Shown: positions 17,501 through 23,185 of the stretch, one piece after another | Numbering within the stretch: position 1 is the first letter of the stretch | Layout of the letters: every line of letters begins with the position of its first letter | Assembly: GCA_964537965.1 (NCBI GenBank) | Contig: CAZIDB010000051.1 | Coordinates: 1 to 24,584, forward strand | Source: SURF-24 sp964537965 | GTDB taxonomy: Bacteria; Bacteroidota; Ignavibacteria; Ignavibacteriales; SURF-24 | Length of the DNA: 24,584 bases | Direction of reading: 5' to 3' | Made by a program: the position numbers and the translations under genes | The notes under the pieces: generated by a model | Told to the model about the DNA's origin: nothing | The model's input: only the letters and a program-made list of their open reading frames with translations | The model's database searches: none

Positions 17501-17535
17501 AGGGTATAATATTGAAGCCGGAGGATGAAAAGTGA
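14527..17535 (+). CDS. Double-receiver/PPDK-type ATP-binding fusion protein, copy 2
   Basis: 1002 residues, full-length paralogue of the 8162 protein, well over half identical by eye along its length. It has the same order: a pseudo-receiver (LVSSLYD for the acidic loop, IITTLH for the phosphoacceptor, FIWQGD), and a second receiver with E189/D190, D259, S293 and K312 and the same insertion containing RMRARPK. The PPDK_N-type ATP-binding domain follows with GGGSLGGKARGL (K449), LAVRSSSLLEDS (R541), E790 and LLQIRPL (Q809). The C-terminal region carries GVGRWGTLDPWLGIPV and SQGTHFFQN (H932). No PEP/pyruvate barrel is present. The N-terminal ~20 residues differ between copies. The stop overlaps the GTG of the zinc-ribbon gene by 4 bp (GTGA), which in turn overlaps glutamate dehydrogenase 2, so the three are co-translated. 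A link to glutamate metabolism is inferred from this. Confidence 0.85.
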   Translation: MEKRSSELLNSMDLLWVEHGYGNRFQGFQNLMRLRVRDILLVSSLYDLYLFEEDGRLYELIRNEYRGLNLSHSPELTRVSSGNDAIALAQEERRFDLIITTLHTEDMSAIQLAKLVKESNLNIPIVLLAYDNRELKDLLLHYDTTVFDKIFIWQGDFRLLIAIIKYLEDKLNVEHDTRMVGVQSIIVIEDDIRYFSSFLPTLYTEILKQSQRLIQEGINLSHKFLRMRARPKILLCSNYEEAWEYYTKYKDFILGIISDIDFLHNGKQDSLAGIKFVETVRKEHSDIPCLLQSNVSENEKLARFVGAHFLLKESSTFLDELRIFMNTYFSFGDFVFKTPEGIEVGRANNLKALEENLHTVPESCVKFHAERNHFSNWLKARTEFWLAHQLRPRKVSDYESVSALRNDLIESIHLYRMIRQRGIIADFTKESFDPDSSFARIGGGSLGGKARGLGFVNTIINDYNLRNRFKDTIIYVPPAVVIGTEVFDQFVDENNLRKFALKCNDDKEITRRFLEAEKFPEDILADLAAFLDIVRTPLAVRSSSLLEDSQYHPFAGVYETYMLPNKQSNPLIRLNDLLNTIKRVYASTFYTGAKEYFKVTTYRHEEEKMAVIVQKMVGASHQNRFYPDFAGVAKSYNFYPIAPQKSTDGIVSVALGLGKTVVDGGNAVRFCPRYPTDLMQFYSVKETLNSNQLEFYALDLEGISESFEETHDTMTKLYNLSVAEQDGSLKYVGSTYSKENDAIYDGLGRSGTRIVSFSPVLRHKIFPLPQILELLLDMGTWGMGTPVEIEFAVNMSTDKKQEKEFGLLQIRPLVISREVEELQLNDTDKEKIICQSNQVLGNGAIRDIKDIILVDYHKYDRAKSRMVAKEVSYFNSKLISESKPYLLIGVGRWGTLDPWLGIPVKWEEIAGARAIIESTFKELSVTPSQGTHFFQNITSFQVGYFTINYKDENSFVDWDWLLKQVPVEQLEYTRQIQFKKPVIVKMNGHQSKGIILKPEDEK

Positions 17536-17756
17536 ACGAAGAAAGTAAAGACGAAAAGAAACAACAGAGCTCAAATTCAACAGGAATAAAATCATGCCCG
17601 CATTGTGGAAGGGAATTAAGTCCATGGGAACAAATTCTTTTAAGTGTAGACAGGATGCTGATGTGTAAAGGCTGCTGGTATAGAATTATAAGTGATGTCT
17701 TTCCTGAAAGCAAAGAATCTGATGATGAGAAAAAAAATAAAGGTGAAAATTCATGA
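17532..17756 (+). CDS. Small four-cysteine zinc-ribbon protein
   Basis: 74-residue protein with C22-x2-C25 (CPHCGRELSPWEQ) and C45-x2-C48 (CKGCWYRI), a likely Zn(II) ribbon, flanked by highly charged, probably disordered tails (KDEKKQQ at the front, SDDEKKNKGE at the end). I recognise no named family. It begins with GTG overlapping the previous stop (GTGA), with GGAGG 7 nt upstream, and its own stop overlaps the ATG of glutamate dehydrogenase 2 (ATGA). Such tight packing suggests a partner or adaptor of one or both neighbours. Nucleic-acid binding is the alternative. Confidence 0.82.
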   Translation: MNEESKDEKKQQSSNSTGIKSCPHCGRELSPWEQILLSVDRMLMCKGCWYRIISDVFPESKESDDEKKNKGENS

Positions 17757-18997
17757 AGTCTTACAATTCATTTGATGTGGCACAGGAACAGATTATCCAG
17801 GCGGCTAACTTGCTTAATCTTGATGAAGCAACTAAGAAATTACTGCTTTGGCCCCAGAGAGAATTTAAATTTACTTTGCCGGTAAGGATGGATAACAACA
17901 AAGTTGAAATTTTCCATGCGTACAGGATTCAATATAATTTTGCAAGGGGCCCGGCAAAGGGCGGAATTCGTTTTCACCCTGATGAAACTGTAGATGTAAT
18001 AAGAGCGCTTGCTTGCTGGATGTGCTGGAAAACTGCTGTAATTGATCTGCCGTTGGGCGGAGGTAAAGGCGGGGTAGTCTGCGATCCCAAAAATATGTCA
18101 CCGAGAGAACTTGAAAATCTTTCGAGAGCATACATAAGAGCTGTTGCCTATCTTATTGGAATTGATAAAGATGTACCTGCTCCTGATGTTTATACTAATC
18201 CGCAGACAATGGCCTGGATGATGGATGAGTATGAAACGATATTAAATAAACATCATACCGGGGTTTTAACAGATAAGCCGATGCAGCTTGGTGGTACTGA
18301 AGGCAGACGCGACGCAACTGCGCGCGGTGGTGTAATTACTGTGAGAGAAGCCTGTAAAATTCTAAACGTTGAACCTAAAAGATATGTAATACAGGGATTC
18401 GGAAACGCAGGCCAAAGAGCAGCTCTACTTCACCAGGAAATTTTAGGCCTTGGAAAATTAATTGCTGTAAGTGATTCAAGAGGTGCAATATTTAATCCTG
18501 ATGGCTTTGATCCAAAGGAACTTGTTATGCACAAACTAAAGACAGGTTCAATAAAAGGATTTCCCGGATGTAAGGATATACCGCGGGACTCGGTTTTGGA
18601 ATTAGATGCTGAGATTCTTTATCCGGCTGCTTTAGAAAATTCCATCTCTATTGATAATGCGGAAAACATTAAAGCTAAAATTGTCTGTGAACTATCAAAT
18701 GGCCCTACAACTCCTGATGCCGATTTAATATTAAATAAAAAAGGGATTTATGTTATACCGGATATTTTAGCCAGTGCCGGAGGTGTAACTGTTTCTTATT
18801 TCGAAATGGTTCAGGATAATTACTCGTATTTTTGGGATGAAGAATTGATCCATCAAAGACTGGACAGTAAACTGACTAAAGCATTTAATACAGTTCACGA
18901 AGCAGAAAAGGAAAAAAGTATTCATCCAAGACTTGCGGCAATGGTAGTAGGAATTGCAAGAGTAGCAGAAGCCTGTAAGCTAAGAGGTTGGGTATAA
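17753..18997 (+). CDS. Glutamate dehydrogenase, short thermophile/Firmicute-like type
   Basis: 414-residue Glu/Leu/Phe/Val-dehydrogenase family member, of the shorter subgroup seen in Thermotoga, archaea and Bacillus. Seen: PAKGGIRFHP (K69), WKTAVIDLPLGGGKGG (catalytic K105), PAPDVYTN (catalytic D145), GRRDATARGG, the nucleotide loop GFGNAG (215-220) and DSRG. A Cys (MCWK) replaces the usual Thr just before K93. Substrate is most likely glutamate; coenzyme is probably NAD or dual, not decidable by eye. It differs in subfamily from gdhA (13021), so the pair is not a recent duplication. The ATG overlaps the zinc-ribbon stop, with AGGTGA just upstream, making it the last gene of the 14527 operon. 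A long inverted repeat follows the stop. Confidence 0.92.
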   Translation: MKSYNSFDVAQEQIIQAANLLNLDEATKKLLLWPQREFKFTLPVRMDNNKVEIFHAYRIQYNFARGPAKGGIRFHPDETVDVIRALACWMCWKTAVIDLPLGGGKGGVVCDPKNMSPRELENLSRAYIRAVAYLIGIDKDVPAPDVYTNPQTMAWMMDEYETILNKHHTGVLTDKPMQLGGTEGRRDATARGGVITVREACKILNVEPKRYVIQGFGNAGQRAALLHQEILGLGKLIAVSDSRGAIFNPDGFDPKELVMHKLKTGSIKGFPGCKDIPRDSVLELDAEILYPAALENSISIDNAENIKAKIVCELSNGPTTPDADLILNKKGIYVIPDILASAGGVTVSYFEMVQDNYSYFWDEELIHQRLDSKLTKAFNTVHEAEKEKSIHPRLAAMVVGIARVAEACKLRGWV

Positions 18998-19009
18998 ACT
19001 TTTTTTAAG

Positions 19010-19043
19010 TTAAAACAGAATTACAGTAACTTACCTGTTTTAA
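19010..19043 (+). terminator. Possible terminator after glutamate dehydrogenase 2
   Basis: TTAAAACAG and CTGTTTTAA form a perfect 9-bp inverted repeat with a 16-nt loop, 13 bp after the stop. The stem is AT-rich and the downstream sequence is TAATAATTC rather than a T-run, so this is a moderate call. Confidence 0.45.
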
Positions 19044-19246
19044 TAATTCAATAATTGAAAAGATTATTTTTCATAACTGAACGGTTTTATAAAAATATTC
19101 AGGTTGAATTCCGCGATAGTTAGTTGCGAAATATTTATCTCTGTGCCAAATCTATTCATCCTTTTACCATTGGAAAATTACTTTTATTTATTAGTGAATA
19201 ACATTATCTTGTAAAAGAAAATATTGTAATATTACTGAGCTTATTA

Positions 19247-19474
19247 GTGAATGAGAATTTTCAGCAGTTGGGTAGGTTTGTCATTATTGCCGGAATTATA
19301 TTAGTGGTAATTGGATTGTTATTATCTTATTCAGAAAAGATACCTTTAATAGGAAAGTTACCCGGTGATATTCTAATCAAAAAGAAAAATTTTACTTTTT
19401 ATTTTCCGTTGGCTACCTCAATTCTTTTAAGTATTGTAATATCTCTCATTCTGTATTTCATAAATAGAAAGTAA
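19247..19474 (+). CDS. DUF2905 family small membrane protein
   Basis: 75-residue integral membrane protein with two hydrophobic segments (about 8-30 and 49-71) around a conserved loop, IPLIGKLPGDILIKKKNFTFYFPL, quoted here only up to its key parts KLPGDI and FYFPL. That loop is the hallmark of DUF2905, a widespread family of unknown function. The start is GTG at 19247; an overlapping ATG at 19251 is in another frame and does not give the family sequence. The gene stands 250 bp after glutamate dehydrogenase 2 and 68 bp before the permease. Confidence 0.88.
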   Translation: MNENFQQLGRFVIIAGIILVVIGLLLSYSEKIPLIGKLPGDILIKKKNFTFYFPLATSILLSIVISLILYFINRK

Positions 19475-19542
19475 TCAAGATGAAGTTTTACTTCTGTAAA
19501 AACATTTACCCTCTGATATTCACCTAAAAACACTGGTAAATT

Positions 19543-20862
19543 ATGTTGGAAAAGTATTTTAAGTTCAGGGAAAATAATACAAATATTAAGACCGAGATAT
19601 TAGCCGGTATAGCTACGTTTATGACAATGGCTTATATCATTTTCGTTAATCCGTCTGTCCTTAAAGCCGCCGGTATTCCTCTTGAGCCAACAGTCGTTTC
19701 AACTTGCCTTGTAGCCGGATTGATTACAATATTAATGGGGCTCTTAACTAATTATCCGTTTGCACTTGCAGCGGGTATGGGACTAAATGCGTTTCTTGTT
19801 TATGGAATAGTAAAGAGTCTTAATGTAAGCTGGCAGGTTGCAATGGGAATGGTTGTAATAGAAGGTGTGCTTATTCTTGTTTTAGTTCTTACAAACCTTC
19901 GCGAAGCAATAATGAAAGCAATTCCGATGGACCTTAAAAGAGCAATTGGTGTTGGCATTGGATTGTTCCTTGTCTTCTTAGGTTTAAAGGACGGAGGATT
20001 TGTTGTCTCTGATCCCGCAACTTATTTAACTCTTGGAAATTTTAAATCCCCGGGTGTGGTTGTTGCTACAATCGGGGTGTTGATTACTTCGTTCCTTGTT
20101 ATTAAGCAGGTTAACGGTTCTATATTGTACGGAATTTTAATTACGACAGTTTTAGGTTTGTTCTTTAAGAACCCCAACGGTACAACAATTACTGCTTTAC
20201 CCGGCAGAGTATTTACAGATTTCCAGGGAAATGTTTTTTCTACTTTGTTCCAGGCAGATGTGCTTGGAGCATTAAAATGGAATTATGCTGCGCCAATATT
20301 TTCTTTTTTTCTAAGTGATTTTTTTGATACGATGGGTACAATAATTTTAATCGGCAGCATTGCCCAATACATAAGTAAGTCAGGTGATATTCCGCGGTTA
20401 AAAAAAATTTTAATAGTCGATTCACTTGGCGCAGTATTAGGCGGAGTGTTCTGCTCAAGTTCCGCTACAACTTATATTGAAAGCGCTTCAGGTGTTGCCC
20501 AGGGAGGACGTACCGGTTTTACTTCCGTAGTAACAGGTTTATTATTTTTGCTTGCAATATTTTTTACTCCCATTGTAGGAATGGTACCAGTGCAGGCAAC
20601 TTCTGCTGCGCTGATTGTAGTTGGCTTTTTAATGATGTCCATTTTATCTGAGCTTCATTTTAAATCTCTTGAGGATACTTTCCCGGCTTTTCTAACCTTC
20701 ATTACTATTCCGCTAACATTCAGTATTTCCAACGGAATCGGGATTGGTTTTATAACTTATACTGTAATTAAAATGCTGCTCGGTAAATTTAAAGAGGTTC
20801 ATCCTTTAATGTATTTTGTTTCTGTAATATTTATAATTGATTTTATATTAAAAGGAAGTTAA
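19543..20862 (+). CDS. AzgA/PbuG-type nucleobase permease
   Basis: Purine (adenine/guanine/hypoxanthine) proton symporter of the AzgA branch of the NCS2-like transporters, 439 residues, inner membrane, with about 12-14 hydrophobic segments. Family marks: EILAGIATFMTMAYIIFVNP (about 18-37), LAAGMGLNAFLVY, KRAIGVGIGLFL, SDFFDTMGT, and SSATTYIESASGVAQGGRTG in the second half. Both halves of the inverted-repeat fold are present, so it is full length. It is followed 29 bp later by a cytosine deaminase, which makes nucleobase salvage the likely shared job. The neighbour suggests cytosine might also be carried, although the sequence itself is AzgA-like. No purine riboswitch core is seen in the short leader. 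Confidence 0.92.
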   Translation: MLEKYFKFRENNTNIKTEILAGIATFMTMAYIIFVNPSVLKAAGIPLEPTVVSTCLVAGLITILMGLLTNYPFALAAGMGLNAFLVYGIVKSLNVSWQVAMGMVVIEGVLILVLVLTNLREAIMKAIPMDLKRAIGVGIGLFLVFLGLKDGGFVVSDPATYLTLGNFKSPGVVVATIGVLITSFLVIKQVNGSILYGILITTVLGLFFKNPNGTTITALPGRVFTDFQGNVFSTLFQADVLGALKWNYAAPIFSFFLSDFFDTMGTIILIGSIAQYISKSGDIPRLKKILIVDSLGAVLGGVFCSSSATTYIESASGVAQGGRTGFTSVVTGLLFLLAIFFTPIVGMVPVQATSAALIVVGFLMMSILSELHFKSLEDTFPAFLTFITIPLTFSISNGIGIGFITYTVIKMLLGKFKEVHPLMYFVSVIFIIDFILKGS

Positions 20863-20891
20863 AATTAATTGAAAATTTTTCGGAGGAAATT

Positions 20892-21326
20892 TTGGATAAT
20901 TTTATGATGGCTGCTATTGAGGAAGCTAAACAGGGACTTAAGGAAGGAGGAATTCCGATAGGTTCCGTTCTTGTTAAAGATGGAAAGATAATCGGAAGAG
21001 GGCACAATAAACGCGTTCAGGAAAATGATCCGGTTATTCATGCAGAAATTGACTGTCTTAGAAATGCGGGAAGAATCGGTTCATACAAAGATACAATCCT
21101 TTATTCTACGCTTATGCCCTGCTATTTGTGCGGTGGCGCTATTGTTCAGTTTGGAATTAAAAAAGTATATGCGGGTGAATCAAAAACTTTTCCCGGTTCG
21201 AAAGAATTTATGGAATCCCACGGCGTTACTGTAATTGATCTTGATCTTGATGAGTGTAAAACTTTAATGAATGATTTTATTCGTTCCAGCCCGGAACTTT
21301 GGAATGAAGACATCGGCGAACTATAA
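20892..21326 (+). CDS. Cytosine deaminase, yeast FCY1-like (CDA fold)
   Basis: Zinc-dependent deaminase of 144 residues, probably cytosine to uracil plus ammonia, cytoplasmic. The catalytic set is H50-A-E52 (VIHAEID) and C77-x2-C80 (MPCYLC), with N39 in RGHNKR. The C-terminal WNEDIGE closely resembles the end of the yeast cytosine deaminase and separates it from tRNA adenosine (TadA) and guanine deaminases. The start is TTG at 20892, supported by GGAGG 5 nt upstream; the ATG at 20904 is too far from that site. It follows the AzgA-type permease and precedes the hemerythrins by 18 bp. A different nucleobase substrate remains possible. Confidence 0.88.
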   Translation: MDNFMMAAIEEAKQGLKEGGIPIGSVLVKDGKIIGRGHNKRVQENDPVIHAEIDCLRNAGRIGSYKDTILYSTLMPCYLCGGAIVQFGIKKVYAGESKTFPGSKEFMESHGVTVIDLDLDECKTLMNDFIRSSPELWNEDIGEL

Positions 21327-21344
21327 AAGAAAGGTGCAAACAAA

Positions 21345-21767
21345 ATGAGCTTGCTTGAATTTACACAGAGTGAAGTAACAAAATTTCAGCAGATAGATGA
21401 CGAACATAAAGCAATTGTTGAATTCGCAAATAAACTATTCCGTAAATATTCAAAACAAAAATATGATGAATTCAATGAACTGCTTAAAGTATTTATATCA
21501 AGCGGAACAAAACATTTTCATACGGAAGAAAAATATATGTTGAATAACAGTTACCCCAACTTTTATTCGCATAAGATTGAACACGACAGGTTTACAAGAA
21601 AACTTATTGAGTACCAGGAAAAGCTGATGGATGACCCGGCTGTAAATGGTAACGTGATTCTTAATTTTATTAAGGACTGGTTTATTAACCACGTTGCAGG
21701 TAAAGATAAAATGCTTGGCGAATATCTTTTAAAATTGACAAGGGAGAATAAAATAATCGGAGTTTAA
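21345..21767 (+). CDS. Bacteriohemerythrin 1
   Basis: 140-residue four-helix di-iron protein that binds O2 (or NO) in the cytoplasm. All seven iron ligands are present: H21 (DDEHKAI), H57 and E61 (HFHTEE), H76 and H80 (HKIEH), H116 and D121 (HVAGKD). The N-terminus is atypical: the usual tryptophan-containing lead (as in bacteriohemerythrin 2, FNWTTEFSV) is replaced by LLEFTQSEVTKFQ. AAAGAAAGG precedes the ATG. The next hemerythrin starts 1 bp after its stop, so the two are co-translated. Divergence from copy 2 is large, suggesting different ligand affinity or partners rather than dosage. Confidence 0.92.
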   Translation: MSLLEFTQSEVTKFQQIDDEHKAIVEFANKLFRKYSKQKYDEFNELLKVFISSGTKHFHTEEKYMLNNSYPNFYSHKIEHDRFTRKLIEYQEKLMDDPAVNGNVILNFIKDWFINHVAGKDKMLGEYLLKLTRENKIIGV

Positions 21768-21768
21768 T

Positions 21769-22170
21769 ATGCCGTATTTTAATTGGACGACAGAATTCTC
21801 TGTAAATAATGATCTTATTGATGCGCAACATAAAATGATTTTTGAATATGCAAATAATCTGCATGAAAGTATCCAAACTGGAAGATCAAAAGAAATTGTT
21901 GATGACATTGTATCAAAACTACTTAACTACAGTCAGAATCATTTTGCGGATGAAGAAAAGTTAATGAGGGAATGCCAGTACCCTGATATTGCTAATCATC
22001 TTGCAGAACACGAAAAGTTTATTGCCAAGGTGAGTGATTACAGGGATAATTTTAATCTTACAAGCAGAATGACGGCAATAGACATTTTAAACTTTCTTAA
22101 AGAATGGCTTGTAAACCATATCCTGGTTACGGATAAAAAATATGCGCCATTTATTAAAGGTAAGCAATAA
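21769..22170 (+). CDS. Bacteriohemerythrin 2
   Basis: 133-residue canonical bacteriohemerythrin. The lead FNWTTEFSVNNDLIDAQH brings H21, followed by H58 and E62 (HFADEE), H77 and H81 (HLAEH), H117 and D122 (HILVTD), all seven iron ligands. It starts 1 bp after bacteriohemerythrin 1, with CGGAG inside the end of that gene serving as ribosome site. It is the last plus-strand gene before the convergent LOG gene. Likely roles are O2 supply or scavenging in a microaerobic or facultative cell; the sequence does not distinguish these. Confidence 0.95.
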   Translation: MPYFNWTTEFSVNNDLIDAQHKMIFEYANNLHESIQTGRSKEIVDDIVSKLLNYSQNHFADEEKLMRECQYPDIANHLAEHEKFIAKVSDYRDNFNLTSRMTAIDILNFLKEWLVNHILVTDKKYAPFIKGKQ

Positions 22171-22216
22171 CGTCACTTATAAATTGAAAAAATTAAACAG
22201 TTGCATGAAACATTAA

Positions 22217-22237
22217 TTTATTCATTTATGGAATAAA
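22217..22237. terminator. Short inverted repeat in the convergent gap
   Basis: TTTATTC and GAATAAA form a 7-bp dyad with a 7-nt loop, 5 bp before the end of the LOG gene and 46 bp after bacteriohemerythrin 2. The position suits a two-way terminator, but the stem is weak. Confidence 0.3.
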
Positions 22238-22241
22238 CTCA

Positions 22242-22826
22242 TCACTTTAATACAGCAAACTCAATTGAGTCTGCATTCCACTGAGGGGCTTTATTTAATG
22301 CTTTTAGTACCTCATCCGGTTCGTTTACAAACGTCCACATTTTACGATGAGCATCGGACATAAAATTTTCCTCGATTGATTTCTCAAGCATTTGCTTAAG
22401 TGGTTCGTAATATCCGTTAGTATTAAGGATAACAATTGGTTTTGTGAACAATCCTAATCTTTTTAATGTAATTGCCTCAAGCAGTTCTTCAAAGGTCCCA
22501 CAGCCGCCGGGCAAAGCAACCAGGCCATCAATGTCCTCCAAAAATTTCTGTTTCCTTTCGTGCATCGTTTCAGTTAAATGAATTTCGGTTAAATTTGTGT
22601 GGCACCATTCAACATTTTTCATGAAGCGGGGCATAATTCCAATTATTCTTCCACCCTTTGCAAGCATAGTATCGGCAAGTATTCCCATTAATCCGGATGA
22701 ACCGCCACCGCACACTACTTCAATATTTTCATCTGCAAGATAGTTTGCAAGTTTTTCGGTTGCGTCAAAATATATTTTATTAATTTTTGCGCTCGATGCG
22801 CAGTAAACACAAACACGTTTAATCAT
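22242..22826 (-). CDS. LOG family nucleoside 5'-monophosphate phosphoribohydrolase
   Basis: 194-residue lysine-decarboxylase-like fold protein of the TIGR00730/LOG family. It cleaves the N-glycosidic bond of a nucleoside monophosphate to base and ribose 5-phosphate; in plants and some bacteria the substrate is a cytokinin riboside monophosphate. Signature residues: GGGSSGLMG (40-48), MHERK (88-92) and PGGCGTFEE (106-114), complete for catalysis. Members were long misnamed lysine decarboxylases. GGGAA lies 5 nt before the ATG. It stands alone on the minus strand, but closeness to a nucleobase permease and cytosine deaminase fits a nucleotide-salvage role. The preferred base cannot be told from sequence. 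Confidence 0.92.
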   Translation of the reverse strand: MIKRVCVYCASSAKINKIYFDATEKLANYLADENIEVVCGGGSSGLMGILADTMLAKGGRIIGIMPRFMKNVEWCHTNLTEIHLTETMHERKQKFLEDIDGLVALPGGCGTFEELLEAITLKRLGLFTKPIVILNTNGYYEPLKQMLEKSIEENFMSDAHRKMWTFVNEPDEVLKALNKAPQWNADSIEFAVLK

Positions 22827-23185
22827 TTATTTCCCGTAAAAATTTTATAATTCAACTTTACAAATATAACTCCGTTTTCAATTCAGTTGTATGGAAAATT
22901 TGTATAAATTTTTTAACAGTCTTTTTATTGTAAGGAATAATGCTCTAAAAACTTCAGATTAATATTTTCTTCTATTGGGCCCTAAATTCAAACAAAAAAT
23001 ATTTGATATGGAGTCCTCACTTTGGAGATGTAGTTTAATTACCGTATTTTTAGAACGTAGTTATTAAAAATATGCTTTCCTAAAATTTTACTGCTATTCT
23101 TAATAAATTTTCAATCATCAGACCGCTGTTTCAAATCCAAAAAATTTTTACCTGACTGGTCTTAGAAAAAGGAAGAACTAAATTA
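22827..23185. other. Divergent intergenic region, long leader of the helicase gene
   Basis: This 359-bp AT-rich stretch lies between the divergent LOG and DEAD-box helicase genes and shows no coding frame or RNA gene. It must hold both promoters. A pairing of AGACC (near 23120) with GGTCT (near 23157) brackets AAAAAATTTTT shortly before the helicase start; at 5 bp it is only suggestive. AAGGAAG precedes the helicase ATG. Confidence 0.5.

Noticed and set aside
8162..17535. Calling the two ~1000-residue proteins PEP synthase or pyruvate phosphate dikinase
   Set aside because: Only the N-terminal ATP-binding domain of those enzymes is present. The PEP/pyruvate-binding barrel is absent and the usual His-domain sequence is not recognisable.
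19475..19542. Purine riboswitch in front of the AzgA-type permease
   Set aside because: The 68-bp gap shows no conserved purine-aptamer core. Only a 5-bp GAAGT/ACTTC dyad is visible.
22242..22826. Lysine decarboxylase annotation for the LOG gene
   Set aside because: PGGxGTxxE with MHERK defines the phosphoribohydrolase family. The decarboxylase name is a historical error.
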